Origin: Osedax frankpressi
Lineage: Eukaryota > Annelida > Polychaeta > Sabellida > Siboglinidae
Assembly (NCBI GenBank): GCA_964035775.1
Contig: OZ038316.1
Span: forward strand, 11,241,706 to 11,305,705
Reading direction: 5' to 3'
DNA length: 64,000 nucleotides
In this document: positions 52,190-63,202 of the stretch, piece after piece
Numbering within the stretch: the stretch's first letter is position 1
Layout of the letters: the number at the start of each line of letters is the position of its first letter
Translations under genes and position numbers: made by a program
The notes under the pieces: generated by a model
What the model was told of the DNA's origin: nothing
The model's input: only the letters and a program-made list of their open reading frames with translations
Databases searched by the model: none

Positions 52190-55100
52190 TGAAAGTAGAG
52201 TTAATATTTAAAAAAATATAAAAACCGTCCAGGTTGAGTTCGGTTAGTTTGTTCTTTAGGGCTTTCATGGGGTTCGAGGTGTGTTGACCGAGCATGTTTT
52301 GTCGTTGGTAGAAAAGAAGGTAGGCGTTTTGGTTGACTACACACTCTTCGCTTATCAAGGCAACCTTTATGAGGTAAACAAGGCTTTATTACAAATGTTA
52401 CGATCATTTTGGAATCAAAATAAATACTGAGTTTCTAATAAGTCATTTCTAAGTGAATTCAAATTTATCAACATTTCATCAGCTACTGTGGTCGCTACTG
52501 CTGTAGCTACTGTGGTCGCTACTGCTGTAGCTACTGTGGTCGCTACTGTGGTCGCTACTGTGGTAGCTACTGTGGTCACTACTGTGGTCACTACTGTGGT
52601 CACTACTGTGGTCACTACTGTGGTCACTACTGTGGTCACTACTGTGGTCACTACTATGGTCACTACTGTGGTCACTACTGTGGTCACTACTGTGGTCACT
52701 ACTGTGGTCACTACTATGGTCACTAATGTGGTAGCTACTGAAATAGCTACTGTGGTAGCTACTGTGGTCACTACTGTGGTCACTACTGTGGTCACTACTA
52801 TGGTCACTAATGTGGTAGCTACTGAAATAGCTACTGTGGTAGCTACTGTGGTCACTACTGTGGTCACTACTGTGGTCACTACTGTGGTCACTACTGTGGT
52901 CACTACTGTGGTCACTACTGTGGTCACTACTATGGTCACTAATGTGGTAGCTACTGAAATAGCTACTGTGGTAGCTACTGTGGTCACTACTGTGGTCACT
53001 ACTGTGGTCACTACTATGGTCACTAATGTGGTAGCTACTGAAATAGCTACTGTGGTAGCTACTGTGGTCACTACTGTGGTCACTACTGTGGTCACTACTG
53101 TGGTCACTAATGTGGTAGCTACTGAAATAGCTACTGTGGTAGCTACTGTGGTCACTACTGTGGTCACTACTGTGGTCACTACTGTGGTCACTACTGTGGT
53201 CACTACTGTGGTCACTACTATGGTCACTAATGTGGTAGCTACTGAAATAGCTACTGTGGTAGCTACTGTGGTCGCTACTGTAGTCACTACTGTGGTAGCT
53301 ATTGTGGTAGCTACTGTGGTCACTAATGTGGTAGCTACTGCTGTAGCTACTGTGGTAGCTACTGTGGTGGCTACTGTGGCAGCTACTGTGGTCGCTACTG
53401 TGGTCACTACTGTGGTAGCTACTGTGGTCGCTACTGTGGTCGCTACTGTGGTCGCTACTGTGGTAGTTACTGTGGTAGTTACTGTTGTAGCTACTGTAGT
53501 CACTATTGTGGTAGCTACTGTGGTCGCTACTGTAGTCACTATTGTGGTAGCTATTGTGGTAGCTACTGTGGTAGCTACTGTGGTCGCTACTGTGGTAGCT
53601 ACTGCTGTAGCTACTGTGGTAGCTACTGTGGTGGCTACTGTGGCAGCTACTATGGTAGTTACTGTGGTAGCTACTGTGGTAGTTACTGTGGTAGCTACTG
53701 TGGTAGTTACTGTGGTCGCTACTGTGGTAAATAATGTGGTTGCTACTGTGGTAGCTACTGTGGTCGCTACTGTGGTCGCTACTGTGGTCGCTACTGTGGT
53801 CGCTACTGTGGTCGCTGCTGTGGTCGCTACTGTGGTAGCTACTGTGGTAGTTACTCTGGTCGCTACTGTGGTAGTTACTGCGGTAGTTACTGCGGTAGTT
53901 ACTGTGGTAGTTACTGTGGTAGTTACTGTGGTAGCTACTGTGGTAGTTACTCTGGTCGCTACTGTGGTAGTTACTGCGGTAGTTACTGCGGTAGTTACTG
54001 TGGTAGTTACTGTGGTAGTTACTGTGGTAGCTACTGTGGTAGCTACTGTGGTAGTTACTGTGGTAGTTACTGTGGTCGCTACTGTGGTCGCTGCTGTTGT
54101 AGCTACTGTTGTAGCTACTGTGGTAGCTACTGTGGTCGCTACTGTGGTAGCTACTGTTGTAGCTACTGTGGTAGCTACCGTGGTAGTTACTGTGGTAGTT
54201 ACTGTGGTCGCTACTGTGGTAGTACTGTGGTAGTTACTGTTGTAGCTACTGTGGTAGCTACTGTTGTAGCTACTGTTGTAGCCACTGTGGTAGCTACTGT
54301 GGTAGTTACTGTGGTAGTTACTGTGGTCGCTACTGTGGTAGCTACTGTTGTAGCTACTGTTGTAGCTACTGTGGTAGCTTAAGGCGTGCGATGTAACCTT
54401 CGAATCGTCGAATTCGTACCATCTGGAATCGATAAAGTTCAGGCAGTAGGCTGTAAACAATTATTGTTTGAACTAATCAAAGGTCAGAGGTCGGAGTGGC
54501 ACATGCAAACTAGACATCGGAAGCGACGCAAATAACAATGGAATCAAAGAGGCAGCGGAGTTATTACGGGAGAATTGCTGACCGGTGTAGTGGCCGGCAG
54601 TCAGGTTGCCGTAGTGATTGCACACGGCGTAAAGGTCATAAGTGGTGTCAAGGTCGGAGGTCGTCGAGAACTCGGCCATGTTGAGGTCGCGCAGGGGGTA
54701 CGTGATGTGAGAGTCCATTTTGGTGCGGTTCTGTCCAGCCTACGAACAGACGAAATAATATACAGGAAGTAGTGGATAGATAGAGGAAGTAGTGGATAGA
54801 TACAGGAAGTAGTGGATAGATAGAGGAAGTAGTGGATAGATACAGGAAGTAACAAACCTGTTTAAAGCGCTTCAGATGGATGATCAGGAGATCGGGGAGA
54901 GAATTAAGACTTAATCTTTTTATTGTTCCTTTGAGCTTTTGTTGGCATTGCGGACAGTGCCAGGCATTATCTGCGCTTAACTGGGACACGCGGAGAATGG
55001 AGGCGAGGACGTCGAGGCGACGGGGAGGGGGAGGGGAGGGGGAGGGGAGGGGAGGGGAGGGGAGGGGGAGGGGAGGGGAGGATGCGGAAGAAGGCGGTGA

Positions 55101-58100
55101 GGTAGTCAGGAAGTTGTTATGGGAGATAGGGCGGGTAGGGAGGTGAGGCGGTGTGAGATGGTGGTGAGAAATTGCAGTGATTGGGGTGATTGAAAGTGGA
55201 AGATATGGTTGGGATAGTTTGGGTGGTAAGAAATGAGGGTGTAGGAGAGAGGTAGCGATGATGGGGAGGATATAAGAGATTTGAAATAGGGTTTATAGAG
55301 GAGGTGCGGTAGGGAAGTGGGAAATTGGAATATAAGAAGTGCTTATAAGAAGTGGGGTGATAGGGTGGGAGGTAGGGTGGGATTATTAGGTAGCAGAATT
55401 GTGCGAATAATGCTGAGGGAGTGGGTGGTGGGGAGGAGTGGATCATTGGGGGAATGGGTGGTGGGGAGGAGTAGATCATTGGGGGAATGGGTGGTGGGGA
55501 GGAGTGGATCATTGGGGGAATGGGTGGTGGGGAGGAGTGGATCATTGGGGCAATGGGTGGTGGGGAGTAAATTATACATGGTGGAGGAGTGGATCAAAAG
55601 TTTGAAATAATGTGTAGAATTTTGTAATATTTGAGAAATCGTGGTATAATATATATGTGAAAAATAAATAGAAGAGACAATGTATAGGAGAGATAATAGC
55701 ATGTGAAAAGCTAGACTATAAGTAGATACATATCTTCCTACATTCACACACTCACTGTAGCACACACTCACAGTAGCACACACTAGCTATTTGTAGACAC
55801 CTACACATTCCCTTAAACTTCCCTACACTCCATTACACTCTACTACCCACTCCGGCTCTAACCATCTCATCATACATTGATAAACAAAGACAATGATGAA
55901 GGGAAGAATGTTCCACCTTCTGCGACTCCCGGACACTGGAGTGGTCTTCGATAGGGTCAGAGTTCGCGTTAATCATGCTGCATTGTGGGTAATAGTTTGT
56001 AAATAAAAACTATATAAATATTAATGGTAAGTTATTATGATGACAATGGTAAGTTATTATGACAATGGTAAGTTATTATGATGATAATGGTAAGTTATTA
56101 TGGTTACAATGGTAAGTTAGTATGGCGATAATGGTAAGTTACTATGGTTACAATGGTAAGTTACTATGGTTACACTGGTAAGTTACTATGGTTACAATGG
56201 TAAGTTACTATGGTTACAATGGTAAGTTACTATGGTTATACTGGTAAGTTACTATGGTTACAATGGTAAGTTACTATGGTTACAATGGTAAGTTACTATG
56301 GTTACAATGGTAAGTTACTATGGTTACAATGGTAAGTTATTATGATGACAATGGTAAGTTATTATGGCGATAATGGTAAGTTACTATGGTTACAATGGTA
56401 AGTTAGTATGGTTACGATGGTAAGTTACTATGGTTACGATGGTAAGTTACTATGGTTACAATGGTAAGTTACTATGGTTACAATGGTAAGTTACTATGGT
56501 TACGATGGTAAGTTAATATGGTTACGATGGTAAGTTACTATGGTTACACTGGTAAGTTATTATGGTTACACTGGTAAGTTACTATGGTTACAATGGTAAG
56601 TTACTATGGTTATACTGGTAAGTTACTATGGTTACAATGGTAAGTTACTATGGTTACGATGGTAAGTTACTATGGTTACGATGGTAAGTTACTATGGTTA
56701 CGATGGTAAGTTACTATGGTTAAGATGGTAAGTTACTATGGTTACGATGGTAAGTTACTATGGTTACGATGGTAAGTTACTATGGTTACGATGGTAAGTT
56801 GCTATGGTTACAATGGTAAGTTGCTATGGTTACAATGGTAAGTTACTATGGTTACGATGGTAAGTTACTATGGTTACAATGGTAAGTTACAATGGTAAGT
56901 TACTATGGTTACAATGATAAGTTACTATGGTTACGATGGTAAGTTACTATGGTTACGATGGTAAGTTATTCAATGACAACTAACTAAGATTTATTATGGT
57001 ACAACCACTGCACGATCATGTTGATATGACAAGGACCTGACCTCGAAGGAAGATTCTGTATCATCCTGAAAGGGAAGGAGTGGCGGTATGTTGAGATGGG
57101 AGGGGAAATGGAGTGAGGGGTCAGGTGGGATACGGTGAAGTAAAGGATGGGCAGGATTCGGTGAGATGCAGGGAGAGGTGAGGGTTTGGTATGTTAGGGT
57201 TGGAGTTAGGTTAGGGGTAAGGGTAAAGGTAAGGTGATGTGGGTGTTTAGTATGTTAGCTTAGGGGTAAGGGTAAAGGTAAGGTGATGTGGGTGTTTAGT
57301 ATGTTAGGGTTGGGGTTAGCTTAGGGGTAAGGGTAAAGGTAATGTGATGTGGGTGTTTAGTATGTTAGGTTAGGGGTAAGGGTAAAGGTAAGGTGATGTG
57401 GGTGTTTAGTATGTTAGGTTAGGGGTAAGGGTAAAGGTAAGGTGATGTGGGTGTTTAGTATGTTAGCTTAGGGGTAAGGGTAAAGGTAAGGTGATGTGGG
57501 TGTTTAGTATGTTAGGTTAGGGGTTAGCTTAGGGGTAAGGGTAAAGGTAATGTGATGTGGGTGTTTAGTATGTTAGGGTTGGAGTTAGGTTAGGGGTAAG
57601 GGTAAAGGTAATGTGATGTGGATGTTTAGTATGTTAGGGTTGGGGTTAGCTTAGGGGTAAGGGTAAATGTAAGGTAATGTGGGTGCTTAGTATGTTAGCT
57701 TAGGGGTAAGGGTAAAGGTAAGGTGATGTGGGTGTTTAGTATGTTAGCTTAGGGGTAAGGGTAAAGGTAAGGTGATGTGGGTGTTTAGTATGTTAGCTTA
57801 GGGGTAAGGGTAAAGGTAAGGTGATGTGGGTGTTTAGTATGTTAGCTAAGGGGTAAGGGTAAAGGTAAGGTGATGTGGGTGTTTAGTATGTTAGGGTTGG
57901 AGTTAGGTTAGGGGTAAGGGTAAAGGTAGGGTGATGTGGGTGTTTAGTATGTTAGGTTTGTAGTTAGGTTAGGGGTAAGGGTAAAGGTAAGGTGATGTGG
58001 GTGTTTAGTATGTTAGGTTTGGAGTTAGGTTAGGGGTAAGGGTAAAGGTAATGTGATGTGGGTGTTTAGTATGTTAGGTTAGGGGTAAGGGTAAAGGTAA

Positions 58101-61100
58101 GGTGATGTGGGTGTTTAGTATGTTAGCTTAGGGGTAAGGGTAAAGGTAAGGTGATGTGGGTGTTTAGTATGTTAGCTTAGGGGTAAGGGTAAAGGTAATG
58201 TGATGTGGGTGTTTAGTATGTTAGCTTAGGGGTAAGGGTAAAGGTAAGGTGATGTGGGTGTTTAGTATGTTAGCTTAGGGGTAAGGGTAAAGGTAAGGTG
58301 ATGTGGGTGTTTAGTATGTTAGCTAAGGGGTAAGGGTAAAGGTAAGGTGATGTGGGTGTTTAGTATGTTAGGGTTGGAGTTAGGTTAGGGGTAAGGGTAA
58401 AGGTAAGGTGATGTGGGTGTTTAGTATGTTAGGTATGGAGTTAGCTTAGGGGTAAGGGTAAAGGTAAGGTGATGTGGGTGTTTAGTATGTTAGGGTTGGA
58501 GTTAGGTTAGGGGTAAGGGTAAAGGTAAGGTGATGTGGGTGTTTAGTATGTTAGGTTAGGGGTAAGGGTAAAGGTAAGGTGATGTGGGTGTTTAGTATGT
58601 TAGGTTAGGGGTAAGGGTAAAGGTAAGGTGATGTGGGTGTTTAGTATGTTAGCTTAGGGGTAAGGGTAAAGGTAAGGTGATGTGGGTGTTTAGTATGTTA
58701 GGTTAGGGGTTAGCTTAGGGGTAAGGGTAAAGGTAATGTGATGTGGGTGTTTAGTATGTTAGGGTTGGAGTTAGGTTAGGGGTAAGGGTAAAGGTAATGT
58801 GATGTGGATGTTTAGTATGTTAGGGTTGGGGTTAGCTTAGGGGTAAGGGTAAATGTAAGGTAATGTGGGTGCTTAGTATGTTAGCTTAGGGGTAAGGGTA
58901 AAGGTAAGGTGATGTGGGTGTTTAGTATGTTAGCTTAGGGGTAAGGGTAAAGGTAAGGTGATGTGGGTGTTTAGTATGTTAGCTTAGGGGTAAGGGTAAA
59001 GGTAAGGTGATGTGGGTGTTTAGTATGTTAGCTAAGGGGTAAGGGTAAAGGTAAGGTGATGTGGGTGTTTAGTATGTTAGGGTTGGAGTTAGGTTAGGGG
59101 TAAGGGTAAAGGTAGGGTGATGTGGGTGTTTAGTATGTTAGGTTTGTAGTTAGGTTAGGGGTAAGGGTAAAGGTAAGGTGATGTGGGTGTTTAGTATGTT
59201 AGGTTTGGAGTTAGGTTAGGGGTAAGGGTAAAGGTAATGTGATGTGGGTGTTTAGTATGTTAGGTTAGGGGTAAGGGTAAAGGTAAGGTGATGTGGGTGT
59301 TTAGTATGTTAGCTTAGGGGTAAGGGTAAAGGTAAGGTGATGTGGGTGTTTAGTATGTTAGCTTAGGGGTAAGGGTAAAGGTAATGTGATGTGGGTGTTT
59401 AGTATGTTAGCTTAGGGGTAAGGGTAAAGGTAAGGTGATGTGGGTGTTTAGTATGTTAGCTTAGGGGTAAGGGTAAAGGTAAGGTGATGTGGGTGTTTAG
59501 TATGTTAGCTAAGGGGTAAGGGTAAAGGTAAGGTGATGTGGGTGTTTAGTATGTTAGGGTTGGAGTTAGGTTAGGGGTAAGGGTAAAGGTAAGGTGATGT
59601 GGGTGTTTAGTATGTTAGGTATGGAGTTAGCTTAGGGGTAAGGGTAAAGGTAAGGTGATGTGGGTGTTTAGTATGTTAGGGTTGGAGTTAGGTTAGGGGT
59701 AAGGGTAAAGGTAAGGTGATGTGGGTGTTTAGTATGTTAGGTTAGGGGTAAGGGTAAAGGTAAGGTGATGTGGGTGTTTAGTATGTTAGGGTTGGGGTTA
59801 GCTTAGGGGTAAGGGTAAATGTAAGGTGATGTGGATGTTTAGTATGTTAGGGTTGGAGTTAGGTTAGTGGTTTGGGTAAAGGTAAGGTAATGTGGGTATT
59901 TAGTATGTTAGGGTTGGGGTTAGCTTAGGGGTAAGGGTAAATGTAATGTGATGTGGGTGTTTAGTATGTTAGGGTTGGGGTAAGGGTAAAGGTAAGGTAA
60001 TGTGGGTGTTTAGTATGTTAGGGTTGGGGTTAGCTTAGGGGTAAGGGTAAAGGTAAGGTAATGTGGGTGTTTAGTATGTTAGGGTTGGGGTAAAGGGTAA
60101 AGGTAATGTGATGTGGGTGTTTAGTATGTTAGGGTTGGGGTAAAGGGTAAAGGTAAGGTGATGTGGGTGTTTAGTATGTTAGGGTTGGGGTAAAGGGTAA
60201 AGGTAAGGTGATGTGGGTGTTTAGTATGTTAGGTTAGGGGTAAGGTAAGGTAATGTGGGTGTTTAGTATGTTAGGGTTGGGGTTATCTTAGGGGTAAGGG
60301 TAAAGGTAAGGTAATGTGGGTGTTTAGTATGTTAGCTTAGGGGTAAGGGTAAATGTAAGGTGATGTGGGTGTTTAGTATGTTAGGGTTGGAGTTAGCTTA
60401 GGGGTAAGGGTAAAGGTAAGGTGATGTGGGTGTTTAGTATGTTAGGTTAGGGGTAAGGGTAAAGGTAATGTGATGTGGGTATTTAGTATGTTAGGGTTGG
60501 AGTTAGCTTAGGGGTAAGGGTAAAGGTAATGTGATGTGGGTGTTTAGTATGTTAGGTTAGGGGTAAGGGTAAAGGTAATGTGATGTGGGTGTTTAGTACG
60601 TTAGGGTTGGAGTTAGCTTAGGGGTAAGGGTAAAGGTAAGGTAATGTGGGTGTTTAGTATGTTAGGGTTGGAGTTAGCTTAGGGGTAAGGGTAAAGGTAA
60701 GGTAATGTGGGTGTTTAGTATGTTAGAGTTGGAGTTAGCTTATGGGTTAGGGTAAAGGTAAGGTGATGTGGGTGTTTAGTATGTTAGGTTAGGGGTAAGG
60801 GTAAAGGTAATGTGATGTGGGTATTTAGTATGTTAGGGTTGGAGTTAGCTTAGGGGTAAGGGTAAAGGTAATGTGATGTGGGTATTTAGTATGTTAGGGT
60901 TGGGGTTAGCTTAGGGGTAAGGGTTAAGATAGTGGAATGTGCAAGGTAAGGAGATATGAGATTGGGAGAGGGGTGAAAGGTGAAGGTAGTGGAATGATTC
61001 TGGCGAGAATGAAAAAATAGAATATATGCGAGGATATGGGAAATAAAGGTTGAGCGAGATGAATGGAGAGGTCAAGCACAGGGTCAGGGTTCACACATTC

Positions 61101-63195
61101 CTGATTACGCTGACCTGTCAATATCATACGAAGACAAAGGTCGTTTTAATGAACTTTGAAGGTACACAGAGTTTCCATTTGGCTGAACTACTCGGATCTT
61201 CAATAGGTTACCGATGTGCTATGGTGAGAATGGGGGCTTACAGGGGGGAGAATGGGGGCTTACAAAGGGGGGAGAATGGGGGTTTACAGAGGTGAGAATG
61301 GGGCTTAAAGAGGGGAGAATGTGGGTTTACAGGGTAGAGAATGAGGGCTTACAAAGGGGGAGAATGGGGGTATAAAGGGGGAGAATGGGGGAAATGGGGG
61401 CTTACAGGGTTGAGAATGGGGGCATACAGGGGGAGAATGGGGCTTACAGAGGGGAGAATGGGGGTTTACAGGGGGGATAATGGGTCTTACAGGGGGGAGA
61501 ATGGGGGTTTACAGGTGGGAGAATGGGGGCTTACACTGGGAGAATGGGTCTTACAGAGGTGAGAATGGGGGTTTACAGGGGGAGAATGGGTCTTACAGGG
61601 GGGAGAATGGGGGTTTACAGGGGGGAGAATGGGGCTTACAGGGGGAGAATGGGGCTTACAGGGGGGAGAATGGGGGCTTACAGGGGGAGAATGGGTCTTA
61701 CAGGGGGGGAGAATGGGGGTTTACAGGGGGGAGAATGGGGCTTACAGGGGGAGAATGGGGCTTACAGGGGGGAGAATGGGGGCTTACAGGGGGAGAATGG
61801 GTCTTACAGGGGGGGAGAATGGGGGTTTACAGGGGGGAGAATGGGGCTTACAGGGGGAGAATGGGGCTTACAGGGGGGAGAATGGGGGTTTACAGGGGGA
61901 GAATGGGAGTTTACAGAGAAGAAATAGGGGGGAATTATTGGGAGTCCCCTGTTGTAGGTTGAAATAGAGTGAGTTGCTACTTGTAGGGGAAGTAGTGGAA
62001 AGTGGCTGCTTTTAAGGTGAAGCAAGGAGTATCCAGGTATGAAATCATTGTTCTTGTAATGGTAATTTTTTTTAACAGAAAAGTGAATAATGAATTAATC
62101 TAATCTAATTAATTAATATGTACTTATTGTATAGATCTGTGATTTCTGTAGACAGAGGTCATTCGAGGTCGATTGTTTATTAAATGAAAACAGAGGCAGA
62201 TCGAGTTGTTATGGCACTAGAGGGAGATCGAGTTTTTCAAAGACACTAGAATGCGTACCGTGCGTTGAACTCCATCTCGTAGCATGAAGGTCATTGCGTT
62301 CAGAATGGAGTTCTGTATATCCGAGTAGGTGTACTGAGTGGAGAGGAGCACAGAGATCGGACCACCGAAACTGGAAACAGAAGTTGTAAAAGCAACGGGG
62401 TCGCGTAGGGTCGACGAATAGGGTCGCCGAGGGTCAGATGTACCGTTCGCTATTAGCCCTCTCCGCGCGTGTCCCATACGAAAACCTCGTTAAATATAAT
62501 GAATTACGACAATAAACATGAGATCACGGGGGTTGTCTTTCGTCGTTTCAGTCTCGTCGCATGCCATCGCACTCTAGAAGATAGGCGCCTATGCAATATA
62601 ATGATCTAAAGTGATTGATGGCCGATAGGAGAAATAATATCTGGTAGCATTGACATCTACACGACTGTCTACTTTGAATAAAAACCTACAATATTATCCA
62701 TAAAGAAAAAACGGCAGCGTTGCAAAACGATAAATTCTATAGGATTCAAAATCGTAACAAATTGATAAATAGTAGCGTAACCTCACTACGACCTCCGACC
62801 TCAGACTCCTTTAAATAAGTGATATTCAAATTAATAAGCACTCCGATTACACATACCAAACCTTCGACCTCACCTATAACCTTTATAATCTAAATCGGAT
62901 AAACCTTTATAACCTCTCCCGACAACCAAAAACCGCTACGGGTAACCCCTGACCCCGCAGTTAGGTGCACAAACTTTTCGCTAGGTCTGTAGTCGTACTG
63001 GAGTTCATTGAAGACAACGCATTGTATCCAGCTGTTGCCGTGCGAATGCCTACGACCGCCGCCAGGGGAAAGTTCAGGGGGCAAAGGTCGCGTTTCCACG
63101 GCATAAATCGATGCCCCCGAATCTACATCGCATAGGCGAGTGGAATCTGAAAAAGTCCTCATGATCCCATTGGAGCCAAGTTCTATTAGAATCAG
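52185..63195 (-). CDS. USP31: USP31/USP43-like ubiquitin C-terminal hydrolase, 3' part
   Basis: Cysteine protease of the USP family that removes ubiquitin. Exons on the minus strand: 63195-62975, 62370-62247, 61182-61115, 57065-56985, 55977-55863, 54980-54858, 54739-54583, 54450-54398, 52364-52185; phases close exactly to 374 codons with stop. Motifs in order: GASIYAVETRP, FGGPISVLLSTQYTYSDIQN, HINMIVQWLYH, DNAWHCPQC (zinc finger CxxC), LPDLLIIHLKRFKQ, YDLYAVCNHYGNLTAGHYTA with YC (His box, catalytic His), WYEFDDSKV (catalytic Asp) and NQNAYLLFYQRQ. The order and spacing match human USP31/USP43. The Cys box and N-terminus lie right of the window. The tail after FYQRQ is only about 40 residues, much shorter than human USP31. 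Subfamily is less sure than family. Confidence 0.88.
52483..54380. repeat. 12-bp minisatellite in last USP intron
   Basis: About 158 copies of GCTACTGTGGTA and CACTACTGTGGT variants (plus strand). In the direction of the gene it starts about 17 bases after the donor at 54397. Stop-free on both strands because the unit is 12 bases. Blocks of about 120-230 bases recur (AATGTGGTAGCTACTGAAAT at 52724, 52808, 52940, 53024, 53108 and 53228). Confidence 0.97.
54766..54852. repeat. 18-bp repeat in USP intron
   Basis: Four to five copies of CAGGAAGTAGTGGATAGATA starting immediately after the donor (minus strand) at 54857. Confidence 0.92.
55020..55081. repeat. GGGGA repeat near USP acceptor
   Basis: GGGGAGG pentamer-hexamer run; on the USP strand it is a CCCCT pyrimidine tract about 40 bases upstream of the acceptor at 54981. 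Confidence 0.9.
55425..55570. repeat. 34-bp minisatellite in USP intron
   Basis: Four copies of a 34-base unit with core GGGGAGGAGTGGATCATTGG. Confidence 0.92.
56022..56968. repeat. 21-bp minisatellite with GGTAAGTTA on the antisense strand of USP
   Basis: About 44 copies of a 21-base unit, ATGGTAAGTTACTATGGTTAC plus one to three bases. In the USP direction it starts about 16 bases after the donor at 56984. The plus strand holds a perfect splice donor in each unit; the USP transcript instead carries AACTTACC in each unit. Confidence 0.97.
57185..60925. repeat. 3.7 kb satellite of 43-64 bp units in USP intron, with 1186-bp duplication
   Basis: Units share GGTAAGGGTAAAGGTAAGG then TGATGTGGGTGTTTAGTATG. 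Rare variants recur exactly 1186 bases apart: GATGTGGATG at 57615 and 58801, GGGTGCTTAG at 57681 and 58867, GGTAGG at 57925 and 59111, AGGTATGGAG at 58431 and 59617. So a 1.19 kb block was duplicated recently. Words such as GTTAGGGTTGGGGTTAG and TTAGGGG resemble degenerate animal telomere repeat. Confidence 0.97.
61225..61925. repeat. G-rich 21-bp minisatellite in USP intron
   Basis: About 33 copies of ACAGGGGGGAGAATGGGGGCTT and its variants, close to the acceptor of exon 61182-61115. The G runs could form G-quadruplexes on the plus strand. Confidence 0.96.
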
Positions 63196-63202
63196 CTGTA
63201 GG

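Noticed and set aside
52415-54460. 681-codon reverse and 581-codon forward ORFs as independent genes
   Set aside because: Frames of the 12-bp array. Only the first 18 codons or so of the reverse frame are a real USP exon; the read-through is reported as a finding, not as a gene.
61050-61295. Forward ORF of 81 codons
   Set aside because: Antisense of the USP exon 61182-61115 plus flanking G-rich repeat; the minus-strand reading fits the USP family and phases.
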